A stretch of 5,621 nucleotides of DNA. Origin: Alkanophaga liquidiphilum. GTDB taxonomy: Archaea; Halobacteriota; Syntropharchaeia; Alkanophagales; B39-G2. Shown piece by piece: positions 1 through 5,621 of the stretch. A program made the translations under genes and the position numbers. The DNA lies in assembly GCA_029259535.1 (NCBI GenBank), contig JAPHEF010000066.1, forward strand, positions 1 to 5,621. The letters are read 5' to 3'. The notes beneath the pieces are model-generated. The model saw only the letters and a program-made list of their open reading frames with translations. It was not told the DNA's origin and did not search any database. The number at the start of each line of letters is the position of its first letter. Position 1 is the stretch's first letter.

Positions 1-334
1 GGAGCACGCATGTCAAACTTTCTAAACCCTTCATCACCAAATCCGCAAGATAGGCGAGTTCTTCATCAGACAGCCTTCGTAGCCTATTTTCAAAGTCTTT
101 GACATCTTCAGAGAAATGATTGGAGAGCGGCGGCAGCACGGACCTGAATGGTATTTGGGAAGACCCGTAGTTGAACTCCGGAGCGAGTTCCTTTAGCAGT
201 GCTGCGTCCTTCCCGGTAAGCATTCTCGGCACGCCTCTAAGACTTGACGCCTCACATGCGCCGTCCCTCTCAACTTCATCATACAGCGACAGAAGGAAGA
301 GGGGATGAGGCTGCGGTTCGCGATAGTCATTATT
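1..334 (-). CDS. Partial coding region of unknown function, 3' end outside window, start unclear
   Basis: Reading the minus strand from 334 to the left edge gives 111 codons without a stop. The translation looks like a real soluble, charged protein: it includes HPLFLLSLYDEVERDG near the start, then MLTGKDAALLKELAPEF, IPFRSVLPPLSNHF and RLRRLSDEELAYLADL. I see no membrane segment, signal peptide or known catalytic motif, and I do not recognise the family. The frame is closed upstream by TAA at 337-335. It contains no ATG before 223-221; a GTG at 232-230 is the first standard alternative start. An ATG at 330-328, preceded by AAAGG at good spacing, is in another frame. Either the gene begins internally at 232 or 223, or a one-base indel near 327-300 has broken its 5' end. 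It lies directly downstream of the attC-like site and has higher GC than res and mod. That this stretch is coding is fairly likely; its function is unknown. Confidence 0.6.
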
Positions 335-335
335 T

Positions 336-342
336 TACCTTT
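336..342 (-). promoter_or_regulatory. Shine-Dalgarno-like site before an out-of-frame ATG
   Basis: The minus strand reads AAAGGTA at 342-336 and then ATG at 330-328. The AAAGG core is 7 bases from the ATG, which is a normal spacing. It begins only three bases after the GTTAGGC box of the attC-like site, as is common for genes at the start of integron cassettes. The ATG opens a 45-codon frame ending at 193 that does not look like protein. The coding-like frame beside it is offset by one base. This site is therefore the main hint that the leftmost gene has a frameshift. Confidence 0.35.
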
Positions 343-344
343 AC

Positions 345-424
345 GCCTAACATCCGGCGGAATACGAAGCCGGCCTTGCTGAATTTGGGCGAAGCGATGT
401 ACAGCCGTATGTCCGCTGTTAGGC
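345..424 (-). other. attC-like integron recombination site (imperfect palindrome)
   Basis: The 80-base stretch starts and ends with perfectly complementary 7-base boxes, GCCTAAC (424-418 on the minus strand) and GTTAGGC (351-345). These match the attC consensus boxes RYYYAAC and GTTRRRY. Inside them, plus-strand GCGGA (357-361) pairs with TCCGC (412-416), and ATACG (362-366) pairs with CGTAT (406-410). One base, G411, is left unpaired. The spacers between outer and inner boxes are 5 and 1 bases, and the central loop is about 39 bases. Known attC sites have this plan: R box, spacer, L box with extrahelical base, variable loop. On the minus strand the extra C lies in the upstream arm, as in the aadA attC, so the site would belong to the gene before it, res. 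The res stop TAA sits inside the GCCTAAC box, also typical of cassettes. The asymmetric spacer is atypical. No integrase gene is in the window. Confidence 0.6.
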
Positions 425-440
425 GACGTTACCCGTATTA
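418..440 (+). repeat. Left copy of imperfect inverted repeat bounding the R-M operon
   Basis: Reading inward from the left boundary on the plus strand, this 23-base stretch matches the inward-reading minus strand at 5343-5321 at 18 of 23 positions. Shared blocks are GTTAGG at the outer end, then CGT, then ACCCGTA. Similarity stops abruptly outside GTTAGG. The first seven bases are also one box of the attC-like site. The rest encodes the last residues of Res (NTGNVA). Only the seven-base box is explained by attC structure; the inner ACCCGTA match is not. Confidence 0.55.
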
Positions 441-3259
441 CCTTCCTCACAATCTTTAAGAGAGCATTTCCCACTCCAATCTCCCTCTCGTAAATATAAA
501 TATACCCATCTATTGTTAGTTCCTCTACTCACAGCTTCGCACCACTTTCGAGCGGCAATATTTTTATCAGGAACCTGAATCTCTTCTCTTCCCTTAGTTT
601 CAACAAGATAATACCCCTGCTTTGTTTTCACTATAAAATCAGGATGAAATTTTCTCCATCTCCTCTCTCTTGAGTCATAGTAGGTGATTTTTAATCCCAC
701 AATATGTGGAACGTTTTTTATAAATGATATTACATCCTCCGCCCTTGTTAAAAAGTTTACGAAATCAGCTTCCATATCATTGTCCACCGGTGAGGAAGGT
801 ATTCTGATCTCTTCATCATCCTCGTAAGCAATTCTCACAAATAGACTCTTTTCCGAGTCAGCAAACTCTTTTGCCCAGGGAAAACTGTTAATGTCATCTA
901 CTTTAATAACTTGTTTCAATTCCGCCTCTGTTGAAAAGACAGGATTACTTATAAGTGGTTTAGCAAGCTCTATTATTTCCTTTTTGAGCTGTGAATACCA
1001 ACCTTTTACCGATAGAAATTTTAATACTGTATCATCTAATTCAATAGGCTTGTCAAAAAGTCCTTCTGAAATGTAATTCTCCAGGGCATTAAGAAGTGAA
1101 TTAAAGGAGTTCGGTAGAGGTATTTCCTCTTGCAACTCTCTTGCCAGTTGGGTTAATCGTATAATGGGAACGTCGTATATAGGTGCTTCAATCTGTCCTT
1201 CATCTAATGTTTGCCCCTTCAAGTCAATAACTTCATAATCGTATTTTTTCTTAAATTCATCAACTTCGGTCAGTTCATAAACATTTGAGGGTAACTTTGA
1301 AAATATCTCTCTAATAATAGCCTCAACGTCTATATTCTCGGTAAAAGATAGAAATTCTGCTTTAGGAATTTCAAACTTTAATTCCTCTGATGCTTCTATT
1401 CGTGGATTAAAAGATACGAAGAACTCTTTTGGGGCTTCAGGAATCTTTATACCTTCAAGCTGTTCAAGATTATCAAGAACCTTTAAAAGGTTGGGAGGTC
1501 CTACCACCTCCAAAATATTCACCCATTTTTCAACATTTACACCTTGTTCTGGGAAAAGCTTCCTTAAGCCCCTTCCTATTACTTGTTCTGGCAGTATTTC
1601 TCTTCCTGAGGCATAAGACCTTAACCCTAAAATTACAGTAACTGAGCGGACATCCCACCCTTCGTTCAGCATCATAACGCTGGATATAACTTCTATTGGG
1701 TTATCAGGATTATCAAGATTTCTAACAAGCTCAACAGCAAGCTCCTTATCAATTTCCTTTTCTTCTCCATTTACCTTTATTTTTGAAACTATTTCTTTTC
1801 CTTTTTGTTTTAACTTTGCTTTCCATTCGTCAAGCTCTGAATGAACGAGCATCATGTTCGATGAATCAATGTCAGGTTCTTCAAGCAGTCTTTCATAAAT
1901 CGCTTCTGCATTTGATATTTCATCTGCCATTATAAAAAGAACGGATTTTCTTCTAAGTTCTCTCAATTTCTCTTTATGTTTTCTCCATCGGTCTAAGGCA
2001 GCCTTTATGTAGGGAATGAAATCATCTATGGAAAAACCTTTTCTGATAGGAGGAGCATCATGAACGATAACTTTTGCGGGATATTTCACAATCCCTGTTT
2101 GCAATGCTTCTCTTAGAGAAAAATCAACTATTATCCATGGGAACAAAGCTCCTCTTTCATCCCTCGGTGTTGCTGTAAAATCAAGTTCCATGAAGATGCC
2201 TTTTGAATGATTTGAAAGTAAAGCATTATGTAAGCTCCAGAGATAATTTTGCCAACTACTCTCCTCTCTATGTATGTGATGAGCCTCATCTTTTAAAATC
2301 ATCAAATTTGGATAGTTGTTGAGTATTTCCCACAGTTTAATTGACTTTGCTTTGTAGGGTTCCTTACCAGGATGTGGAATATCAAACAATGTGGTTACAA
2401 TGTCTTCTTTTTTCTTCCTTTCCTTTTTGAAACCTATCTGATGGATATTGGTTACAAATATTACGCCTTCATCATCCGGCGGTGGAAACCTATCAGCATC
2501 TGAGAATGTATCTCTTGTAATCACTTGAACTTTAAAATCCTTCTTCCACTCTTCTGGAACAAGCTGAAATTTCTCATATATTGATAAATCCTCAAGGTCT
2601 TTCCTTAACCTGTCGTAAACTATTATATTCGGAGCCACAAAAAGGAAGAATCTCGTGTATTTTTCTTTATCCTCGTAAAGATAGTTGAAAAATGACCATA
2701 CAGTTAGAAGAGCCATTACAAGCGTCTTTCCTGAGCCCGTTGCCATTCTGAAAGCGCATCTTGGATATTTATCGTATTCTTCGTATCCTAGGAGTTTGAA
2801 AGCACAATATTCATTCAAAAGTTCGCTAACTTTTGTTATCCCTTTAACTTCATATAGATAAATCAAAGTTTCAACAGCTTCTCTCTGAGAATACCAGAAT
2901 ACTTTATCTCTCGGCTGCTCAAACCAGAAATTGAGCAAATATCTCGTGGTATCGGTTACATCTGGATAGCCTTCCTCTCTCCATCTTTTGATTTTCAATC
3001 TCAAATTGTTTACGCAAACAGCCTCCGATGGAAACCTTGCATAAGGATTTCCTTTCTTCCTCTGCTCATTCGCCCATGCAATCCCGTTTAAGATGTATTC
3101 TTTGAACTTTCTTTCAACAACATCCAGATATGGAGCATCAATTCTGACTTCCTTAGGATAAGGTTCGAGGATTGAATCTGGAGGGATGAAAGTTATGTCT
3201 GAAGGTGGCTTTTTCACTTCAAACCTGATTGTGTCTTTTTCACTCTTTCTCCTTGTCAT
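419..3259 (-). CDS. res: Type III-like restriction endonuclease subunit (Res), superfamily 2 helicase plus PD-(D/E)xK nuclease
   Basis: ATP-dependent restriction subunit of 946 residues, a usual length for Type III Res. The helicase core shows Walker A ATGSGKT (about 173-179), the DEAH Walker B box (324-327), motif III TAT (362-364), an arginine-bearing LNEGWDVR segment (about 531-538) and motif VI QVIGRGLRK (559-567). The nuclease domain is C-terminal: HPD (872-874) followed by VETKG (886-890) supplies the PD and ExK residues that bind metal and cut DNA. All key residues appear present, so the enzyme looks intact. By family knowledge it works in complex with Mod, moves along DNA using ATP and cuts unmethylated DNA. 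I chose ATG at 3259 over the in-frame TTG at 3265, because GAGGG at 3271-3267 is 7 bases from the ATG but only one base from the TTG. The gene starts 2 bases after the mod stop, so the pair is co-transcribed. Its TAA stop lies within an attC-like box and its last six residues within the inverted repeat. Confidence 0.93.
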   Translation of the reverse strand: MTRRKSEKDTIRFEVKKPPSDITFIPPDSILEPYPKEVRIDAPYLDVVERKFKEYILNGIAWANEQRKKGNPYARFPSEAVCVNNLRLKIKRWREEGYPDVTDTTRYLLNFWFEQPRDKVFWYSQREAVETLIYLYEVKGITKVSELLNEYCAFKLLGYEEYDKYPRCAFRMATGSGKTLVMALLTVWSFFNYLYEDKEKYTRFFLFVAPNIIVYDRLRKDLEDLSIYEKFQLVPEEWKKDFKVQVITRDTFSDADRFPPPDDEGVIFVTNIHQIGFKKERKKKEDIVTTLFDIPHPGKEPYKAKSIKLWEILNNYPNLMILKDEAHHIHREESSWQNYLWSLHNALLSNHSKGIFMELDFTATPRDERGALFPWIIVDFSLREALQTGIVKYPAKVIVHDAPPIRKGFSIDDFIPYIKAALDRWRKHKEKLRELRRKSVLFIMADEISNAEAIYERLLEEPDIDSSNMMLVHSELDEWKAKLKQKGKEIVSKIKVNGEEKEIDKELAVELVRNLDNPDNPIEVISSVMMLNEGWDVRSVTVILGLRSYASGREILPEQVIGRGLRKLFPEQGVNVEKWVNILEVVGPPNLLKVLDNLEQLEGIKIPEAPKEFFVSFNPRIEASEELKFEIPKAEFLSFTENIDVEAIIREIFSKLPSNVYELTEVDEFKKKYDYEVIDLKGQTLDEGQIEAPIYDVPIIRLTQLARELQEEIPLPNSFNSLLNALENYISEGLFDKPIELDDTVLKFLSVKGWYSQLKKEIIELAKPLISNPVFSTEAELKQVIKVDDINSFPWAKEFADSEKSLFVRIAYEDDEEIRIPSSPVDNDMEADFVNFLTRAEDVISFIKNVPHIVGLKITYYDSRERRWRKFHPDFIVKTKQGYYLVETKGREEIQVPDKNIAARKWCEAVSRGTNNRWVYLYLREGDWSGKCSLKDCEEGNTGNVA

Positions 3260-3261
3260 TT

Positions 3262-5307
3262 TCAATCCCTCACATTAACTATAATCTCTTTTGATGTCTC
3301 ACCGCCAAATATATCCGTTATCTTAACCACAACTCTGTATGTCCCCAGTCGCTCATAGGTGTGTGATGCCCTAACCCTTATCCTTCCTTCTCCCGGCTTC
3401 TTATCAAAACTCACAAAATCGTGTTTGAAAACTTCACCGTCATAATTCCAATCAACTGCCCAGTAGTTTATAAGCGGTAGGAAATACTTCTGCTTTTCTT
3501 TGTCGCTCCTCGCTTCTTGAATTCTCTTTCTTATCTCTCCTTCAAGCTCCTCATAGCCGTGAGGAAGTCTCACCCAGAAGTCTTTAATCTCAATCTCAAC
3601 CTTCAAACCATCTTCTTTAACTTCAAGCCATACATATCCCGGCTCTATAAACCTGAGATGCTTCCTTACCTCTTCATCGAAAGCATACTCAAAGTTTGCA
3701 ACCTTTGATAAATCCAGCTTGTATTTCTTCATAACTTCATCAAGTTTTCCAACAGGTGGAATATGCAAGAGCTTTAACTTGACATCCTGCATTTCCCACA
3801 AATCTCTTGCCCTTTCAAATGTATCTGGCGCCCAGTCCCAGCCAAGAATGACAAGAGTCCATCCATCTTTGTAGAAAGGAGTTTCTTTAAACTCTTTGAT
3901 AACTTCGTGAATCTCAGCGGGAGTAACAGGAAAGTTTGCCTGCCCAACATGGATTATTTCTTTCTCCTTCTCCCTTAAGCCGTGAAGGTGCTTAAAAACC
4001 TGCTTCATTGGAGATGCTCCGTAAAGGTTTAGGATTAGATTTATAACATCCGCTCTGTTATACATCTTATCCGTCATGTAGTTTGCGATGGTTACGAGGT
4101 AGAACGGTCTTACAGGCTTTCCATATAGAGGTCTTTTGCTCTCACCCTCAACCTTTATGCCAAGTGCCTTTGAATTCGCTATATCAAGAAGCCGCTTCCT
4201 TGTTACATGAATCGCATACTTTGACATATCACAGCATACCCAACGCCTTCCAAGTTTCTCTGCAACTGCTGCTAAGGTGCCAGAACCACAGAAGAAGTCC
4301 GCAACTATGTCGCCTTCGTTTGAAGAAGCAAGAATGATGCGTTCAAGGAGTTTTTCGGGTTTTTGGGTGGGGAAATCTAAGCGTTCCTCAGCGATTGGAT
4401 TGATTATGGAAATTTCCCAGACATCCCGCATAGGAACACCTTTGGTTTTCTCTCCTGTTAGGATAGAATGTCTTCGTCCCGTTTCATCAAAAACACTTTT
4501 CCATGCAAGTCCCTGAGCACTTGATTTTTCAGATTTTGGCTCATAAAGTTGATTCCACACATAATTAGAAGTTTTTGAATATAGAAGTAGCACATCATGA
4601 TTAGAGTTAAATCTTTTAGCTTCCACATTCCATCTTCTATATGCCCACACAATCTCATTTCTAAAATTCTCCCTTCCAAAAATCTCATCCATCATTAGCT
4701 TAACATAATGCACCATTCTGTAATCTAAATGCACATAGATTGAACCGTCGTTAGCTAAAAGCTCTTTCATCAAAACAAGCCTTTCATACATGTAGTTTAG
4801 ATAAGAAGCTATTCTTTCCTCTGGTGTTCTCCCTCCCCACATATCTCTATAAGCGAGTTCTTCCATGATTGAAGGGTTTTTCACAATCTCGTTCTTTGGC
4901 ATCAAATCCTTCCAGCTCTCCGGCATTGGAACTTTAAAGGAAAAGTCGGCACCTGTGGCAAATGGTGGGTCAATGTAAATGAGCTTTATCTTTCCTCTCA
5001 AATTTATCGTTTCTCCGTTTATATTTATTCCCTGAAGCAGGGAAGACATCGCCAATTTGTTATCTCCCCATATAAGCAAGTTTTTCCAGTTTTTGGGATA
5101 GTTCTTTGGCCAGTCTTCCTCGGGGAATAGAGGAACCCATCTTTCAAGTGTTGAACGCTTTTTGTCTATTCCCAAAAGTTCAATTTTTTGAAAAGGTAAG
5201 GGTATTTTCTTTACTTCCCTCACCTTTCCGTAGTTCCTATCAACACTCTCCTTTGTAAACCTATTTTCTCTTTTTTCGTCCCAGATAAGTTCAACCCATC
5301 CACTCAT
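3262..5307 (-). CDS. mod: Type III-like DNA adenine methyltransferase (Mod), beta-class
   Basis: Protein of 681 residues with the beta-class order of motifs, catalytic motif before cofactor motif. LLIWGDN (77-83) leads into the catalytic IDPPF (112-116). TQKPEKLLERII (314-325) corresponds to motif X. DFFCGSGT (337-344) is the S-adenosylmethionine binding motif I, followed by GRRWVCCD (353-360). DPPF rather than SPPY favours N6-adenine methylation. By family knowledge Mod also provides target recognition for the complex with Res. The segment between catalytic and cofactor motifs (about 200-310) has little room for a long recognition domain. A C-terminal extension from about 400 to 681 may contribute instead; it ends in a PKD-like beta-sandwich pattern (HTYERLGTYRVVVKITD, about 649-665). 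ATG at 5307 is supported by GGGAGG 7 bases upstream. Stop TGA lies 2 bases before the preferred res start. No simple-sequence repeat tract, which often makes mod genes phase-variable, is visible. No frameshift is seen, and codon bias towards A and T matches res. Confidence 0.93.
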   Translation of the reverse strand: MSGWVELIWDEKRENRFTKESVDRNYGKVREVKKIPLPFQKIELLGIDKKRSTLERWVPLFPEEDWPKNYPKNWKNLLIWGDNKLAMSSLLQGININGETINLRGKIKLIYIDPPFATGADFSFKVPMPESWKDLMPKNEIVKNPSIMEELAYRDMWGGRTPEERIASYLNYMYERLVLMKELLANDGSIYVHLDYRMVHYVKLMMDEIFGRENFRNEIVWAYRRWNVEAKRFNSNHDVLLLYSKTSNYVWNQLYEPKSEKSSAQGLAWKSVFDETGRRHSILTGEKTKGVPMRDVWEISIINPIAEERLDFPTQKPEKLLERIILASSNEGDIVADFFCGSGTLAAVAEKLGRRWVCCDMSKYAIHVTRKRLLDIANSKALGIKVEGESKRPLYGKPVRPFYLVTIANYMTDKMYNRADVINLILNLYGASPMKQVFKHLHGLREKEKEIIHVGQANFPVTPAEIHEVIKEFKETPFYKDGWTLVILGWDWAPDTFERARDLWEMQDVKLKLLHIPPVGKLDEVMKKYKLDLSKVANFEYAFDEEVRKHLRFIEPGYVWLEVKEDGLKVEIEIKDFWVRLPHGYEELEGEIRKRIQEARSDKEKQKYFLPLINYWAVDWNYDGEVFKHDFVSFDKKPGEGRIRVRASHTYERLGTYRVVVKITDIFGGETSKEIIVNVRD
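3267..3271 (-). promoter_or_regulatory. Ribosome binding site of res, inside the end of mod
   Basis: The minus strand reads GAGGG here, within the last codons of mod, followed by ATTGAAA and ATG at 3259. The 7-base spacing decides for ATG 3259 over the TTG at 3265-3263, which overlaps the mod stop. The position implies that ribosomes finishing mod can reinitiate on res, keeping the two subunits in proportion. Confidence 0.7.
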
Positions 5308-5498
5308 TTTAGGTCCTCCCTTTTACGGGTGACGGCACCTAACGAGTATTTCACACTTTTATTCGTATAATCTCCTATTCTATAGATGAGTTTGAATGTA
5401 AAAAGCTTACGCCTCAAAAGCGATATGAGCTGATAGGCAAGGTCATCGAAGAAAATCTCACTGAGAGTCAGACAGAAAACACTTAGCACGCCCACCAC
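5304..5498 (-). CDS. Doubtful small ORF (64 codons) overlapping the mod start
   Basis: A GTG-started frame encodes a short basic protein with a hydrophobic first half (VLSVFCL, then IFFDDLAYQLISLLRRKLF) and a polar end (TRKREDLK). Its TGA overlaps the mod ATG as ATGA, an arrangement typical of translationally coupled genes. It begins one codon after the TAG of the upstream gene and in that same frame. Against it: I recognise no family, no Shine-Dalgarno-like sequence is obvious before GTG 5498, and it runs through the AT-rich likely promoter zone. It also runs across the inverted repeat that appears to be a recombination boundary, so the frame may be a chance junction product or the remnant of a longer gene. 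Probably not a real gene. Confidence 0.2.
   Translation of the reverse strand: MVGVLSVFCLTLSEIFFDDLAYQLISLLRRKLFTFKLIYRIGDYTNKSVKYSLGAVTRKREDLK
5315..5320 (-). promoter_or_regulatory. Ribosome binding site of mod
   Basis: GGGAGG on the minus strand is a strong Shine-Dalgarno sequence, separated by ACCTAAA (counting from GGAGG) from the mod ATG at 5307. It lies just inside the right inverted repeat, so the translation signal would travel with the operon if the repeat marks its edge. Confidence 0.75.
5321..5343 (-). repeat. Right copy of imperfect inverted repeat, with GTTAGGT core box
   Basis: Reading inward on the minus strand the stretch begins GTTAGGT, a match to the integron core box GTTRRRY, and continues with CCGTCACCCGTA. 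It mirrors 418-440 at 18 of 23 positions. The box lies 14 bases upstream of the mod ribosome binding site, as expected at the start of an integron cassette. No complementary RYYYAAC box that would complete an attC was found within about 150 bases upstream. No target-site duplication is seen outside the two repeats. Confidence 0.5.
5344..5410 (-). promoter_or_regulatory. AT-rich leader, likely promoter zone of the mod-res operon
   Basis: This stretch between the upstream gene and mod is markedly AT-rich. On the minus strand it contains TTTACA (5402-5397), TATAGAAT (5384-5377), TTATACG (5370-5364) and AATAAAAG (5363-5356). None of the pairs has the ideal 17-base bacterial spacing (TTTACA to TATAGA is 12), and no clear archaeal BRE plus TATA box stands out. 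Placement directly before the operon makes a promoter here likely, but no single element can be assigned. If the inverted repeat is the cassette edge, this promoter would be host DNA, not cassette DNA. Confidence 0.3.
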
Positions 5499-5501
5499 CT
5501 G

Positions 5502-5621
5502 CTAATGCTCACGGTGCGAATGCGTCGCACGTCCGCGGTAGGCGGCAGCGCAATGCTCGCAGCAGAATGTTAGCTCCTCCCCCTCCGCAACGATCTTGAC
5601 AGGTCTCTCCACTATCACCCT
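5502..5621 (-). CDS. Partial protein with C-terminal TRASH/YHS-like metal-binding motif (5' part outside window)
   Basis: The last 39 codons of a gene entering from the right edge, ending at TAG 5504-5502. The peptide contains VERPVKIV, then TFCCEHCAAAYRG, then a histidine-rich tail RATHSHREH. FCCxxCxxxY is characteristic of the second half of TRASH/YHS-type metal-binding domains and of the metal-binding region of some heavy-metal P-type ATPases. In TRASH domains another cysteine lies roughly 20 residues earlier, which would fall outside the window. A TRASH domain at the C-terminus of a regulator, or a small YHS protein, are both possible. GC is about 60%, far above the R-M operon. The family call rests on one short motif, so it is tentative; that the frame is coding is likely. 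Confidence 0.55.
   Translation of the reverse strand, partial: RVIVERPVKIVAEGEELTFCCEHCAAAYRGRATHSHREH

Noticed and set aside
244..459. Plus-strand ORF of 71 codons across the attC-like site
   Set aside because: It crosses the palindrome and the res stop, lies opposite the better coding frame, and its composition does not look like protein.
193..474. Minus-strand ORF of 93 codons overlapping the end of res
   Set aside because: It reads out of frame through both the end of res and the start of the next coding-like frame; only its internal ATG at 330 is of interest as a possible start for a shifted gene.
891..1641. Plus-strand ORFs inside res
   Set aside because: They are antisense shadows of a gene with intact helicase and nuclease motifs, and they show no recognisable domain.
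3517..4688. Additional ORFs overlapping mod on both strands
   Set aside because: All lie within the intact mod frame, which carries conserved methyltransferase motifs; they look like shadows.
419..5307. Type I, BREX or DISARM system instead of Type III
   Set aside because: There is no separate specificity subunit and none of the other BREX or DISARM genes; methyltransferase followed by an SF2 helicase with C-terminal PD-(D/E)xK is the Type III arrangement. Genes outside the window could change this.
3262..5307. Phase-variable simple repeats in mod
   Set aside because: No tandem tetra- or pentanucleotide tract and no homopolymer longer than about six bases was seen.
418..5343. Insertion sequence or transposon with target-site duplication
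   Set aside because: No transposase is encoded and the bases just outside the two repeats (CCGCT on the left, GAGTA on the right) are not direct repeats.
1..5621. CRISPR arrays, tRNA or rRNA genes, intrinsic terminators
   Set aside because: No regularly spaced repeats, no cloverleaf-like or rRNA-like sequence, and no GC hairpin followed by a T run after res or after the metal-binding gene was found.

Overview
This window is dominated by a complete two-gene Type III-like restriction-modification (R-M) operon on the minus strand. The methyltransferase gene (mod, 5307 to 3262) comes first and the helicase-endonuclease gene (res, 3259 to 419) follows, with a 2-base gap between them. The operon is flanked by the ends of two other minus-strand genes, both cut by the window edges. 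The organism is a prokaryote that I cannot name. The flanking genes have higher GC (about 50% in the first 300 bases, about 60% in the last 120) than the R-M genes (about 40% in a sampled stretch). This suggests the operon is a later arrival in its host. A TRASH/YHS-like metal-binding C-terminus in the right flank would fit an archaeon or an anaerobic or thermophilic bacterium, but this is weak evidence.

Layout, right to left, which is the direction of transcription. Positions 5621-5502 hold the last 39 codons of a protein ending in an FCCxxC metal-binding motif. Positions 5501-5344 are an increasingly AT-rich gap that probably carries the R-M promoter. A doubtful 64-codon reading frame crosses this gap and overlaps the mod start by ATGA. 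At 5343-5321 lies the right copy of an imperfect inverted repeat that begins GTTAGGT. Next come the mod ribosome binding site, mod, and res. The res stop codon lies inside the left copy of the inverted repeat (440-418), and that copy is also one end of an 80-base stem-loop (424-345). The stem-loop resembles an integron attC recombination site: it has GCCTAAC and GTTAGGC end boxes, a paired inner box and a single extrahelical base. Only six bases downstream of it is a Shine-Dalgarno-like AAAGG followed by ATG. The next coding-like frame then runs off the left edge, in a frame different from that ATG.

How the genes work together: Mod would methylate adenine at a short target on host DNA. Res would use its helicase motor and PD-(D/E)xK nuclease, in complex with Mod, to cut DNA lacking the mark. 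The most interesting aspect is the packaging. A roughly 4.9 kb R-M operon appears to sit between sharp boundaries that look like an integron gene cassette or another recombinase-mobilised module. The right boundary lacks a matching complete attC, so the mechanism of acquisition is open.
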